Below are positions 54,964-64,000 of a DNA stretch of 64,000 nucleotides, piece after piece; the first letter of the stretch is position 1; every line of letters starts with the position of its first letter. The notes under the pieces were generated by a model. It worked only from the letters and a program-made list of their open reading frames with translations. It ran no database searches and had not been told where the DNA came from. The stretch comes from Clostridium formicaceticum. GTDB taxonomy: Bacteria; Bacillota; Clostridia; Peptostreptococcales; Natronincolaceae. The DNA is taken from NCBI RefSeq assembly GCF_001854185.1, contig NZ_CP017603.1, positions 2,418,001-2,482,000 on the forward strand, read 5' to 3'. The translations under genes and the position numbers were made by a program.

Positions 54964-55323
54964 ATGGCTAGAGTAAAAAAAGCGGTTAACGCTAAGAAAA
55001 AACATAAAAAAATACTTAAACTGGCGAAAGGTTTTAGAGGTGCTAGAAGCAAATTATTTAAACCTGCAAACCAGTTTGTAATGAAGGCTTTAAAGCATGC
55101 TTATGTTGGTAGAAAATTAAGAAAAAGAGACTTTAGAAAGTTATGGATTACAAGAATCAATGCTGCTACTAGAGCAAATGGATTATCCTATTCAAGATTT
55201 ATGAACGGATTAAAAATCGCAGGTATTGAAATGAATAGAAAAGTATTAGCTGAAATGGCTATTTATGATAAAGAAGGTTTTGCTCAATTAGTAAATGTAG
55301 CAAAAGAAAAGTTAAACGCATAA
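54964..55323 (+). CDS. rplT: Ribosomal protein L20
   Basis: 119 residues, bL20: [53 protein letters not shown]. It also acts as the leader-binding repressor in this operon type. SD AAAGGAGG. Confidence 0.98.
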   Translation: MARVKKAVNAKKKHKKILKLAKGFRGARSKLFKPANQFVMKALKHAYVGRKLRKRDFRKLWITRINAATRANGLSYSRFMNGLKIAGIEMNRKVLAEMAIYDKEGFAQLVNVAKEKLNA

Positions 55324-55330
55324 TTAGTAG

Positions 55331-55366
55331 AGTCCTTATATGAGGGCTCTTTAAATTATTTTTTTG
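55331..55366 (+). terminator. Probable terminator of the infC operon
   Basis: AGAGTCC/GGGCTCT stem around TTATATGA, then TTTAAATTATTTTTTT; the T run is interrupted. Confidence 0.55.
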
Positions 55367-55412
55367 AACCAGCAAAAAATATGTCTAAGAAGATGAATTT
55401 AGGCGGTGTTAC

Positions 55413-56765
55413 ATGATGAAGGAAAAGTTAGGTCAATTACATTTTGAACCAACACAAATTTTAGTAATGGGTTTTGCGGTAGTAATCTTGATTGGGGCTA
55501 TATTACTAAATCTACCTATTGCTTCTCAAGATGGAAGTAGTGTGGGATTTATTAATGCTCTTTTTACTGCGACATCAGCTGTATGTGTTACAGGACTAAT
55601 TGTAGTAGATACAGGAACCTATTGGACTGTTTTTGGAAAGACTGTAATTGTGATACTGATTCAGGTGGGTGGACTAGGTTTTATGACGATGGCCACCATG
55701 TTTGCCATTTTATTAGGCAAAAAGATTTCCTTAAAAGAAAGATTGATTATGCAGGAGGCGCTAAATCAATATTCACTAGAAGGGATTGTAAGGTTTACAA
55801 AATACATTATTATAGGCACTTTTATGATAGAAGGCTTGGGAGCTTTTTTTCTCTCCTTTAGGTTTGTACCAGAATATGGGTGGGTGAAAGGAATAGCCTA
55901 TTCTATCTTTCATGCGATTTCTGCTTTTTGTAATGCTGGTTTTGATCTTATTGGAGAAGGGAAAGGTCTTACTCCCTATGTTGCTGACCCTATTGTAAAT
56001 CTTACCATTGGCTTTTTAGTTATTGTAGGTGGTATAGGCTTTTCTGTTATGGTAGACTTGATGAACAATAAAAATTTAAAACGTCTTTCATTGCATACAA
56101 AGATGGTTTTATTTATCACAATCTTATTATTATTGATCGGATTTGGAGGATTCTTAGTTTTAGAATGGAATAATCCAGAGACATTAGGAGAATTAAGTGT
56201 TGGTGGTAAGCTCCTAGGAGGTTTCTTTCAATCTATGACCACAAGAACAGCAGGATTTAACACCATAGCATTAGACGCAATGACCAATGCATCTAAGTTA
56301 CTTACAATTGCATTGATGTATATCGGGGGTTCTCCTGCCTCTACAGCCGGGGGAATTAAAACTGCTACATTAGGTGTTATTCTGTTTACGGTTATTTCTG
56401 TAATAAGAGGTAAAGAAGATACAGAGCTATTCCACAGGAGAATCCCTAGGGATATTGTAAACAGAGCTATTACGGTGGCGGTCATAGGAATCACTTTGAT
56501 TATTATCATTACGATGGTTCTAACCATAACAGAAACCGGTGCTTCATTTTTAGATGTATTATTTGAGGCAACTTCTGCCTTTGGTACTGTAGGATTGTCA
56601 TTAGGTATTACGTCAGAGTTAACCACTTTAGGAAGAATGGTCATTATATTTATGATGTTTGCTGGCAGGGTGGGTCCATTGACCATTGCCTATGCATTAG
56701 CAAGACAACAGAGAAAAAATAAGGGGATAATAAAATATCCTGAAGGAAAAATAATAGTAGGGTAG
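55413..56765 (+). CDS. Trk/Ktr-type potassium uptake membrane subunit
   Basis: 450 residues of the TrkH/KtrB superfamily. Four pore loops are recognisable: TATSAVCVTGL, HAISAFCNAGFDL, STRTAGFNT-like (MTTRTAGFNTIAL) and FEATSAFGTVGLS, each with the filter Gly. The length matches KtrB. It pairs with the RCK subunit encoded next; cyclic-di-AMP control is possible but no ydaO riboswitch is seen. Confidence 0.95.
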   Translation: MMKEKLGQLHFEPTQILVMGFAVVILIGAILLNLPIASQDGSSVGFINALFTATSAVCVTGLIVVDTGTYWTVFGKTVIVILIQVGGLGFMTMATMFAILLGKKISLKERLIMQEALNQYSLEGIVRFTKYIIIGTFMIEGLGAFFLSFRFVPEYGWVKGIAYSIFHAISAFCNAGFDLIGEGKGLTPYVADPIVNLTIGFLVIVGGIGFSVMVDLMNNKNLKRLSLHTKMVLFITILLLLIGFGGFLVLEWNNPETLGELSVGGKLLGGFFQSMTTRTAGFNTIALDAMTNASKLLTIALMYIGGSPASTAGGIKTATLGVILFTVISVIRGKEDTELFHRRIPRDIVNRAITVAVIGITLIIIITMVLTITETGASFLDVLFEATSAFGTVGLSLGITSELTTLGRMVIIFMMFAGRVGPLTIAYALARQQRKNKGIIKYPEGKIIVG

Positions 56766-56777
56766 GAAGGTGAAAAC

Positions 56778-57422
56778 ATGAAGCAGTATGTGATCATTGG
56801 CTGTGGACGATTTGGTAGAAGTGTTGCAGAAAATCTTTATAAACTGGGACATGATGTATTAGCAATAGATGAAAATGAAGAAACCATGCAAAATATTTCT
56901 GATAAGGTAACCCATGCGGTTCAAGCGGATGCTACAGATGAAAATGCTTTGCGATCTTTAGGCTTAAGAAATTTTGATGTCGCCGTAATCACAATAGGCT
57001 CTGATATTCAGTCTTCTATCATGGCTACTTTGATTGTAAAGGATCTTGGCGTGAAATATGTGGTGGCAAAAGCTCAGAGTGAAATCCATGCCAAGGTATT
57101 ATATAAAATTGGTGCGGATAGGGTTGTTTTTCCTGAAAGAGATATGGGAATGCGGGTTGCCCATAATCTTGTCTCTACCAATATATTAGATTATATAGAA
57201 TTAGCACCAGAATACAGTATTATGGAGATTACTGCACTAGATGAGTGGGATGGAAAGACGTTGCTGGAATTAAATATTCGTTCTAAGTTTGGTATCAACA
57301 TTATGGCAGTAAAACATGGCAGCCATATTAATGTATCACCAACTGCTAATGATGTTGTTCATAGAGGAGACGTTTTGGTAGTGATAGGCCATAACAATGA
57401 TTTAAAAAAATTGCAGAAATAA
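56778..57422 (+). CDS. Potassium uptake regulatory subunit (TrkA/KtrA, RCK domains)
   Basis: 214 residues: RCK_N with the nucleotide motif VIIGCGRFGRSVAENLYKLG and acidic strand end IDENEE, then an RCK_C domain (about 140-214) that may bind c-di-AMP. It gates the membrane subunit encoded 12 bases upstream. Confidence 0.95.
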   Translation: MKQYVIIGCGRFGRSVAENLYKLGHDVLAIDENEETMQNISDKVTHAVQADATDENALRSLGLRNFDVAVITIGSDIQSSIMATLIVKDLGVKYVVAKAQSEIHAKVLYKIGADRVVFPERDMGMRVAHNLVSTNILDYIELAPEYSIMEITALDEWDGKTLLELNIRSKFGINIMAVKHGSHINVSPTANDVVHRGDVLVVIGHNNDLKKLQK

Positions 57423-57446
57423 TACCTCTGAATTTAGGTGAAAATA

Positions 57447-58247
57447 ATGGAAAAACAAGTAATAAGCAGCCAACAAAATAAGTTTATTAAACATATCAAA
57501 GCACTACAAAATAAAAAAAACAGAAAAATCCATGGACAGTTTGTGATAGAAGGTATTCGCATTATAGAAGAATGTTTTTTGCATGGTGTGCCTGTCGACT
57601 ACATCCTCTATACAGAGGAAGTAGAAAATCTTCAAGGGGGAAGTAGAGTATTAAAACAAGCTGTTGAAAACTACAAAAGTTATGAGGTAGCTAAAAGTCT
57701 ATTTGATAGCTTATCTGATACTGAAACGCCTCAAGGCATTATGGCAGTGGTAAATATACAAGGCCATAGCCTGGAGATATTAAATATGAAAGAAGATACT
57801 TTCTTTATTGTATTAGATAGAATCCAAGACCCAGGTAATATGGGTACAATTATAAGGACAGCAGAAGCTGCTGGTGCAGATGCAATTATTTTAACAAAAG
57901 GTTGTGTGGATCCCTATAGCGGCAAGGTGATAAGAGCTACAATGGGAGCTTTGTTTCATATACCAATTATTGAGGTAAAGGAAAATGAAGTATGGATTGA
58001 AATGCTTAAAAGAAATGATGTCAAGCTGATAGCTAGTGATTTAAATACCGGTTACGAATATACGAAGGTAGATTATACTGGCAAAATTGCTATTATTATA
58101 GGTAATGAAGCAAATGGGATAGATCAAAACTTGCTGCCTTATGTAGATTTATCTATAAAAATACCTATATTAGGAAAAATAGAATCTTTAAATGCTTCTA
58201 CTGCTGCTGCAATCCTGATCTACAAAGCAGTAGAGCACAAGCTATAA
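57447..58247 (+). CDS. TrmH/SpoU-family RNA 2'-O-methyltransferase
   Basis: 266 residues. Small N-terminal substrate-binding domain, then SPOUT fold: motif 1 ILDRIQDPGNMGTIIRTAEA-like (starts VLDRIQDP), motif 2 IIIGNEANGID, motif 3 IPILGKIESLNASTAAAIL. Target RNA unknown (YsgA-like). ATG 57447 with AGGTGA upstream; GTG 57438 lies in that SD. Confidence 0.93.
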   Translation: MEKQVISSQQNKFIKHIKALQNKKNRKIHGQFVIEGIRIIEECFLHGVPVDYILYTEEVENLQGGSRVLKQAVENYKSYEVAKSLFDSLSDTETPQGIMAVVNIQGHSLEILNMKEDTFFIVLDRIQDPGNMGTIIRTAEAAGADAIILTKGCVDPYSGKVIRATMGALFHIPIIEVKENEVWIEMLKRNDVKLIASDLNTGYEYTKVDYTGKIAIIIGNEANGIDQNLLPYVDLSIKIPILGKIESLNASTAAAILIYKAVEHKL

Positions 58248-58293
58248 ATCTTTAGAAATTTCAAAAAATTTACAGTTATTTCGTTGCTTTCCC

Positions 58294-58323
58294 TTGTTTT
58301 CCATTGCTGACCTGTGCTATAAT
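58294..58323 (+). promoter_or_regulatory. Promoter for the yqzL-like ORF and the pheS T-box
   Basis: TTGTTT (58294-58299), 18-base spacer, perfect TATAAT (58318-58323). It is the only clear promoter before the T-box. Confidence 0.65.
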
Positions 58324-58363
58324 AGACCTACGATGATTGGCTAAGGGGAAGGAGTGTGGTTCG

Positions 58364-58477
58364 ATGAAAATTGCAAACACATTTTGGAGAATTTTTGAAC
58401 TAACTGGCTCCATAACGGCCTATATGATGTACAAGAAATTAATGATAAATCAAAACATATATAATGGTAATAGCTAA
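58364..58477 (+). CDS. YqzL-like 37-residue protein
   Basis: Short ORF with SD GGGGAAGGAG and ATG. The peptide has the YqzL-family core FWRIFELTGSITAYMMYKKL, resembling the small Bacillus YqzL protein, function unknown. The stop is followed within 10 bases by the pheS T-box, so both are on one transcript. Confidence 0.75.
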   Translation: MKIANTFWRIFELTGSITAYMMYKKLMINQNIYNGNS

Positions 58478-58484
58478 GAAGGAG

Positions 58485-58712
58485 AAAAGTATGCTATAGA
58501 CTGTTTTACAGAGAGAAGTTGCCAGCAGGCTGAAAGCACTTCAAATAAGTATAGCAGAAGTTCACTCTGGAGCTGTAGAGCTGAAAATTACATTCTAGTA
58601 GGCTTTATCGGAAAGACACCGTTATTGTCTTAGAGAGGCATAGTAAGATTGTGCTATTAGGGTGGTACCGCGGATTAAACCTTCGTCCCTTTCTGGGATG
58701 AGGGTTTTTTGT
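58485..58712 (+). ncRNA. T-box leader of pheST (specifier TTC, Phe)
   Basis: Stem I with GCTATA/TATAGC next to AGAAG-TTC-A (TTC at 58561-58563), T-box TTAGGGTGGTACCGCG (58657-58672), terminator CTTCGTCCC/GGGATGAGG with six T (58680-58710). T faces an A discriminator, as in tRNA-Phe. Confidence 0.96.
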
Positions 58713-58764
58713 TGTATAAAAGGAAAAAACTGTTATTTTATGTAGACGAGAAGGGAGTTTTTTT

Positions 58765-59784
58765 ATGGAAAATAAATTAAAAGCGCTTCAAGAAGATGCT
58801 AAAAAAGAGATTACGCTGGCTGATTCTATGGAGGCTATAGAAAAAGCTAGAGTCAAATACTTAGGAAAAAAAGGTGCATTAACAGAAGTGCTAAGAGGAA
58901 TGGGAAGCTTATCTCCAGAAGAAAGGCCTGTAGTAGGTAAAATAGCTAATGAAGTAAGGGAAGCCATAGAGACCCTTTTAGAAGTATCAAAAAAAACCAT
59001 GAAAAATAAAGCACTACAGCAACAGTTAGAAGCTGAAGCAATTGATATTACTATGCCGGGTAAGCAAATAACATTAGGAAAAAAACATCCATTAACAAAG
59101 GGGCTTGATGAATTAAAAAATATTTTTATAGGCATGGGCTTTAAGATTGCTGAAGGACCTGAAGTAGAGACGGTTTATTATAATTTTGATGCTTTAAATG
59201 CTCCAGCCAATCACCCTTCTAGAGACATGACGGATACCTTCTATTTTAATAAAGATGTTATTTTAAGAACGCAAACATCCCCTGTGCAAGTGAGGGTGAT
59301 GGAGAGAACAAAACCGCCTATTCGCATCATTTCTCCAGGGAGATGTTTTAGAAATGATACTCCAGATGCCACCCATTCTCCAATGTTTCATCAACTAGAG
59401 GGCTTGGTAGTGGACAAAGGCATTACATTAGGAGATTTAAAGGGTACACTGGAGGTTTTTGCTAAAGAATTTTTAGGTAGCAATACAGAAATTAAGTTTA
59501 GACCTCATTACTTCCCCTTCACTGAACCTAGTGCAGAAATCGACGCCTCTTGTTTTAAATGTGGTGGAGATGGTTGTAGCTTTTGTAAAGGCAGTGGTTG
59601 GATTGAGTTGTTGGGTGCAGGAATGGTACATCCAAATGTACTTAGAAATTGTGGTATTGATCCTGAGGTATATAGTGGTTTTGCCTTTGGGATGGGAATA
59701 GATCGTTTGGCCATGTTAAAATACGGAGTAGATGATATTCGATTATTTTTTGAAAATGATATGCGCTTTTTAAACCAGTTTTAA
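58765..59784 (+). CDS. pheS: Phenylalanyl-tRNA synthetase alpha subunit
   Basis: 339 residues. N-terminal coiled coil, class II core with [34 protein letters not shown], and C-terminal [13 protein letters not shown]. Normal length; T-box-controlled. 38 bases before pheT. Confidence 0.98.
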   Translation: MENKLKALQEDAKKEITLADSMEAIEKARVKYLGKKGALTEVLRGMGSLSPEERPVVGKIANEVREAIETLLEVSKKTMKNKALQQQLEAEAIDITMPGKQITLGKKHPLTKGLDELKNIFIGMGFKIAEGPEVETVYYNFDALNAPANHPSRDMTDTFYFNKDVILRTQTSPVQVRVMERTKPPIRIISPGRCFRNDTPDATHSPMFHQLEGLVVDKGITLGDLKGTLEVFAKEFLGSNTEIKFRPHYFPFTEPSAEIDASCFKCGGDGCSFCKGSGWIELLGAGMVHPNVLRNCGIDPEVYSGFAFGMGIDRLAMLKYGVDDIRLFFENDMRFLNQF

Positions 59785-59822
59785 GGATAGCTTTAGTAAA
59801 AACGTAGAGGAGGATTTCATAG

Positions 59823-62216
59823 ATGTTAGTACCTGTAAAATGGTTAAAAAATTATGTTGCTATAGATATGGAGACAAAAGAATTATGCGATAAAATGACA
59901 ATGTCAGGATCTAAAGTTGAAACAGTAGAAAAAACTGGTCTTGATATTGAGGGGGTTGTCATTGGAAAAATTGAGGAAATTAAGTGCCATCCCAATGCAG
60001 ATAAATTAGTGATTGTTACAGTAAATATCGGAGAAGAACGATTGCAAATTGTTACAGGAGCCACAAATATTGCTGTAGGAGACTATATACCTGTTGCTGT
60101 AGATGGAGCAAAGTTGCCTGGGGGAGTAAAAATAAAAAAAGGAAAACTTAGAGGTGAAGTTTCACAGGGGATGCTCTGCTCTCAAGAAGAACTTGCTATA
60201 CCTAAATCCGTCATACCAGAGGATCAAAAGGATGGTATTTGGATATTGAAAGAAGCTTATCCTTTGGGTAAAAACTTGTTAGAAGCAATCGACCTTCAAG
60301 ATGAAGTGATAGAATTTGAAATTACCTCCAATCGACCAGACTGTTTGAGCATGATTGGAATAGCGAGAGAAGTTGCGGCTACGATAGGATCAACATTAAA
60401 ATATCCTGATATTAAAGTAAAGGAAGCGGAAAAAAACAGTTGTGATAAGGCAAGAGTAGTTATAGAAGATACTGAAGGTTGCAAAAGGTATGTTGCTAGA
60501 GTAATCGAAGATGTTACCATTCAACCTTCACCCCAATGGATGCAACAAAGACTAGCAAAAGCAGGGGTTAGGCCGATTAATAATATTGTAGATATAACAA
60601 ACTACGTGATGTTAGAGTATGGGCAACCGCTACATGCCTTTGACCTGGGTCACGTTGAAGGTCGTACAATTATTGTGAAAAAAGGTGAACGAGGGCAAGT
60701 CTTTAAAACCTTAGATGGCGTAGAAAGAAAAATAAAGGATTACATGACGATGATTTATGATATAAATAAGCCTTTAGCTATAGCCGGGGTAATGGGTGGA
60801 GAAGAATCTGAAGTTACCTCTAAAACAAAAAATATTTTGCTAGAATCAGCTTATTTTCATCCAGAAGGGGTTCGATTAACTTCAAAACAATTGGGATTGA
60901 GAACAGAAGCCTCATCAAGATTTGAGAAAGGATTGGACCCTAATATTGCCAGAATAGCAGCAGATAGAGCTTGTCAATTGATAGAAGAGTTAGGAGCAGG
61001 GAAGGTACTAAAGGGAGCTGTAGATGTTTACCCTCAGAAACGTGAAGCTCAACCACAAAACATCCGGCCACATCGAATCAATTCATTATTAGGTACAGCT
61101 TTAACCAATGAAGAGATGATTGAAATTTTAAAGAAGCTAGAAATAGAGGTAAAGGATCAGGGAGATGTTTTAGAAGTAACTGTTCCTACCTATCGTATTG
61201 ACTTAGGACAGGAAGCAGATTTTGTTGAGGAAATAGGTAGAATTTACGGCTATGATCGGATCACTGCTACAATGGCGAGGGGGAACATTGTTGTTGGCGG
61301 GAAAAACCAAGGACAAATTATCGAGGATATTACAAAAGAAGCTTTAAATGCTATGGGATTACATGAGATACTTACTTATTCTTTTGTTAGCCCTAAAGGT
61401 GTTGATAAAATTAGAGTAGGGGAAGGCAGTATTAAAAGAAATTTCATTAAACTTTTAAATCCTCTTGGTGATGAAACCAGTGTGATGAGGACAACGCAGT
61501 TACCTAATTTGCTGGAAGTAATGGCAAGAAACTTTAACAGAAAGGTAGAAAACTTTAGAGCCTTTGAATTAGGAAGAATTTTTCTTCCTAAAGTAGATAA
61601 GTCTGACCCTCTACCTTATGAAGTGATGAACTTAGTTCTCGGTGTATATGGTGAAGAGGATTTCTTTACCTTAAAAGGGGTATTAGATAGCTTGCTGGAA
61701 AGATTAGGTATAAAAGATTATGAGTATGTAGTAGAAAAACATCATCCTACTTTTCACCCTGGAAGATGCGGAAATATTATCTATGGGCATCATACGATAG
61801 GAACATTAGGGGAAATTCACCCTGAGGTGATGGAAAACTATGGTATTCATAAAAAGTGCTATTGCGCAGAATTAGACTTTGATTTATTATTAAAATTAAC
61901 AAGTTTAGATGCGGTATATCAGCCCCTGCCTAAATATCCATCTATTTCTAGAGATTTTGCAGTAGTAGTGAAGGAAACTACCCTAGTAAAGGAAATAGAA
62001 AATATTATTGTAGCAGAAGGTGGAGAAATGCTAGAAAGTTATAGCTTGTTTGATGTATATAGAGGGAACCAAATTAACGAAGGTTATAAGAGTGTGGCTT
62101 ATACACTAACCTATAGACATAAGGATCGTACACTGAAGGAAGAAGAAGTAAATAAGGTGCAAGAAAAAATTCTGCAAAGGATTAAGGAAGTTTTAGGAGG
62201 TCTTTTACGAGAATAA
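59823..62216 (+). CDS. pheT: Phenylalanyl-tRNA synthetase beta subunit
   Basis: 797 residues, full size: EMAP/tRNA-binding domain (about 40-150), B3/B4 editing domain (RPINNIVDITNYVMLEYGQPLHAFD), B5, catalytic-like core (SYSFVSPKG), and the FDX-ACB anticodon domain at the end. No truncation. Confidence 0.98.
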   Translation: MLVPVKWLKNYVAIDMETKELCDKMTMSGSKVETVEKTGLDIEGVVIGKIEEIKCHPNADKLVIVTVNIGEERLQIVTGATNIAVGDYIPVAVDGAKLPGGVKIKKGKLRGEVSQGMLCSQEELAIPKSVIPEDQKDGIWILKEAYPLGKNLLEAIDLQDEVIEFEITSNRPDCLSMIGIAREVAATIGSTLKYPDIKVKEAEKNSCDKARVVIEDTEGCKRYVARVIEDVTIQPSPQWMQQRLAKAGVRPINNIVDITNYVMLEYGQPLHAFDLGHVEGRTIIVKKGERGQVFKTLDGVERKIKDYMTMIYDINKPLAIAGVMGGEESEVTSKTKNILLESAYFHPEGVRLTSKQLGLRTEASSRFEKGLDPNIARIAADRACQLIEELGAGKVLKGAVDVYPQKREAQPQNIRPHRINSLLGTALTNEEMIEILKKLEIEVKDQGDVLEVTVPTYRIDLGQEADFVEEIGRIYGYDRITATMARGNIVVGGKNQGQIIEDITKEALNAMGLHEILTYSFVSPKGVDKIRVGEGSIKRNFIKLLNPLGDETSVMRTTQLPNLLEVMARNFNRKVENFRAFELGRIFLPKVDKSDPLPYEVMNLVLGVYGEEDFFTLKGVLDSLLERLGIKDYEYVVEKHHPTFHPGRCGNIIYGHHTIGTLGEIHPEVMENYGIHKKCYCAELDFDLLLKLTSLDAVYQPLPKYPSISRDFAVVVKETTLVKEIENIIVAEGGEMLESYSLFDVYRGNQINEGYKSVAYTLTYRHKDRTLKEEEVNKVQEKILQRIKEVLGGLLRE

Positions 62217-62325
62217 AAGAAAAATTTTTTTTAGAATAACTTTTTTAGCAGGAGATTGACCATTTATAAAGAAATCATATATGAACAAAAGAAATCCTAT
62301 AAGTCAGGTAAGGGGTTGATCTACT

Positions 62326-62877
62326 ATGGAAACTAAAAATAAAGTAATAGTAAGAATAAATGGCCAAGACTATCCTATTATAGGAATAGAATCTAAGGAG
62401 TATTTACTAAAAATAGGAAATTATGTCGATGAACAAATGGATGCAGTTGCCAAAAATAACAGTAAGCTTAGTATTTCTATGATTGCAGTATTGACCTGTA
62501 TTAATATAGCAGATCAGTTTTTTAAGTTACAAAAACAGCTTGAGACAGTGACCAAAGAGCAAGTAGACCCCCTAAATAAACTAGAGAACATAAGAGAGCA
62601 ATACAATATTGTATTAAAAGAGCTAGAAGAGAAAAGAGAAAGTCTTCAGCTTTTACAAAAACAGGTTGAAGAATTGATGACTTATAAACAAGAAGTCCAA
62701 GAGGAAAATATCCAGTTAAAAGAAAAGCTGCAGAGTAAGGACCAGGACTTAATCAATGCAGAAAATATTATCAATGATTTGCAAAATAAACTTTTTGAAA
62801 ATCGAATAGCACTGGTTCAACTTGAAAAGCAGTTGGAAGAGCAGCAAAATGATAAAGAAATAAATAAAAGTGAGTGA
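62326..62877 (+). CDS. zapA: ZapA-like cell-division protein with extended coiled coil
   Basis: 183 residues. N-terminal ZapA domain (KNKVIVRINGQDYPIIGIES, DEQMDAVAK), then a coiled coil to the end. ZapA is usually about 90-110 residues; this longer form is common in Clostridia. It should cross-link FtsZ filaments. SD is weak (AAGGGG). Confidence 0.88.
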   Translation: METKNKVIVRINGQDYPIIGIESKEYLLKIGNYVDEQMDAVAKNNSKLSISMIAVLTCINIADQFFKLQKQLETVTKEQVDPLNKLENIREQYNIVLKELEEKRESLQLLQKQVEELMTYKQEVQEENIQLKEKLQSKDQDLINAENIINDLQNKLFENRIALVQLEKQLEEQQNDKEINKSE

Positions 62878-62885
62878 AAATTTTT

Positions 62886-62921
62886 TAAAAAGTAGTGATA
62901 TAATAATATTGCTACTTTTTA
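62886..62921 (+). terminator. Intrinsic terminator after zapA
   Basis: AAAAAGTAG/CTACTTTTT stem with a 16-base loop. Confidence 0.75.
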
Positions 62922-62952
62922 TTTATATATATAAGAAAGGTTGTTAAAATCC

Positions 62953-64000
62953 ATGAAAAAGGTAGAATTATTGGCACCGGCAGGTTCCTATGAAGCTTTG
63001 ATGGCAGCTATTCAAAATGGAGCTGATGCAGTTTATTTAGGGGGACATGCCTTCAGTGCTAGGGCCTATGCCTTTAACTTCGATAAAGAAACGATGGAAA
63101 AAGCCATAGACTATGCCCATATAAGAGGCGTGAAGATTTATGTTACAATAAATACCTTAATAAAAGATGCTGAAATTTCAGCCCTGATGGCCTATGTTTC
63201 TGAACTGTACTGTATGGGTGTAGATGCTGTCATTGTACAGGATTTGGGGGTAGTCAGAATGATTAGAAGTTTATTTTCAGACCTTGAAATCCACTGTAGT
63301 ACCCAAATGACTCTCCATAATAGTGTAGGGATTCAATTATTAAAAGAAATGGGAATTCGACGGGTGGTTGTTGCTAGAGAACTAAGTTTGGAGGCTATAA
63401 AAACGATTCATGAAAATACAGACATGGAATTAGAAGTATTTGTTCATGGGGCCCTTTGCTATGCTTATTCAGGACAATGCTTGATGAGCAGTATTATAGG
63501 AGGCCGAAGTGGAAATCGTGGCAGATGTGCACAACCCTGTAGAAAACAGTATGAAGTGGTATCTTTATATAGGGAAGAAACGAGAGGTAAAAAAACTTCT
63601 TCCTTTTATCTAAGTACCCGAGATTTGAATACCTTAGAAAGTATTGGAGAGATTATAGAAAGTGGAGCTACTTCCTTTAAGATAGAAGGAAGAATGAAAA
63701 AACCTCAATATGTAGCTTCAATTGTAAGAGCCTATCGCAAAGCAATAGATGATTACTTAGAGAACAGAAAAGGATTCAATGATACCTCCACCTTGAAGGA
63801 AATAACACAAATGTTTAACCGAAAATTTACTAAGGGTTATATCTTGGGCAGCGCATCAAAGGAAATCTTAAATATCCAAAAGCCTAATAATCGTGGATTA
63901 CCTTTAGGTAAAGTAGATTTTTATGATGAGGGGAAAAAAAGACTAAAGATGAAGCTTATAGAAGACCTTCAGCAAGGGGATGGTATTGAAATCTATAAAA
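62953..64000 (+). CDS. Peptidase U32-family protein (RlhA/TrhP-like), 3' end cut by the window
   Basis: First ~349 codons. N-terminal ELLAPAGSYEALMAAIQNGA; signature HGALCYAYSGQCLMSSIIGG then RGRCAQPCR. Family members hydroxylate RNA bases (tRNA ho5U or 23S ho5C) rather than act as simple proteases. Long U32 proteins also have a DUF3656 tail, which may lie beyond the window. ATG 62953; the SD (AAAGG) is distant. Confidence 0.92.
   Translation, partial: MKKVELLAPAGSYEALMAAIQNGADAVYLGGHAFSARAYAFNFDKETMEKAIDYAHIRGVKIYVTINTLIKDAEISALMAYVSELYCMGVDAVIVQDLGVVRMIRSLFSDLEIHCSTQMTLHNSVGIQLLKEMGIRRVVVARELSLEAIKTIHENTDMELEVFVHGALCYAYSGQCLMSSIIGGRSGNRGRCAQPCRKQYEVVSLYREETRGKKTSSFYLSTRDLNTLESIGEIIESGATSFKIEGRMKKPQYVASIVRAYRKAIDDYLENRKGFNDTSTLKEITQMFNRKFTKGYILGSASKEILNIQKPNNRGLPLGKVDFYDEGKKRLKMKLIEDLQQGDGIEIYK

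Noticed and set aside
56228-56686. Minus-strand ORF of 152 codons inside the potassium transporter gene
   Set aside because: Antisense shadow of a conserved membrane protein; no start signals or family match.

Overview
The window is low-GC, densely coded DNA from an anaerobic, spore-forming member of the Clostridia. The evidence is an alpha/beta-type small acid-soluble spore protein, a YtxC-type sporulation protein, T-box leaders, a hybrid-cluster protein and a DapH/DapL acetylase lysine pathway. Gene content and style resemble the Alkaliphilus/Natronincola group, but that placement is an impression, not a measurement. No prophage, CRISPR array or conjugative element is visible. The only complete mobile element is an IS200/IS605-type insertion (19.9-21.6 kb).

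Layout. 0-12.5 kb: the end of an RND efflux adaptor and its pump, a YlxP-like protein, endonuclease III, an FtsA-like ATPase with a long C-terminal extension, a VanW/G5 cell-surface protein, a DUF2225 protein, an alkyl-DNA repair methyltransferase, an LCAT-like lipase and a CAP-domain protein. 12.6-19.4 kb: a cobalamin riboswitch followed by late corrinoid genes (cobU, cobO, cobS, cobC, cobQ, cbiB, cobD), which turn cobyrinic acid a,c-diamide or scavenged cobinamide into adenosylcobalamin. Two small repeat elements sit inside this cluster. 19.4-34.5 kb: a PerR/Fur regulator, the IS element, a HAD phosphatase, two DUF362 proteins, DegV, an amidase, a QueT-type transporter, a DMT exporter, a 48-residue membrane peptide, hpt, the divergent dapH/dapL pair, a CPBP protease, an SASP, a cold-shock protein and Hsp33. 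34.6-44.9 kb: four tRNA genes (Val, Phe, Gly, Cys), then a T-box leader and the branched-chain amino-acid operon ilvN-ilvC-leuA-cimA-leuC-leuD-leuB-ilvB. cimA beside leuA indicates isoleucine synthesis by the citramalate route; ilvD and a transaminase are not in the operon. 45-54 kb: hcp with a convergent Rrf2 regulator, a DUF6873-like protein, ytxC, a DUF445 protein, T-box-thrS and a short FtsH-type protease. 54-64 kb: infC-rpmI-rplT with a long leader, a Trk/Ktr potassium uptake pair, a SpoU-type RNA methyltransferase, a 37-residue YqzL-like ORF, T-box-pheS-pheT, zapA and the start of a U32 peptidase-family gene.

The most interesting unexplained material is non-coding. (1) A structured hairpin repeat of about 65 nt lies in the sense orientation just upstream of cobQ and of the queT-type gene, with a partial copy upstream of dapH. 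(2) A recurring ATGAGACTTAATTCA half-palindrome. (3) A MITE-like element with terminal inverted repeats lies upstream of cobC, with an internally deleted copy upstream of thrS. (4) The T-box before the ilv-leu operon has a specifier that reads as Tyr by the local motif, or Ile with a shifted alignment. I did not find a clear new defence or metabolic system. The hairpin repeat family is the best candidate for something undescribed.
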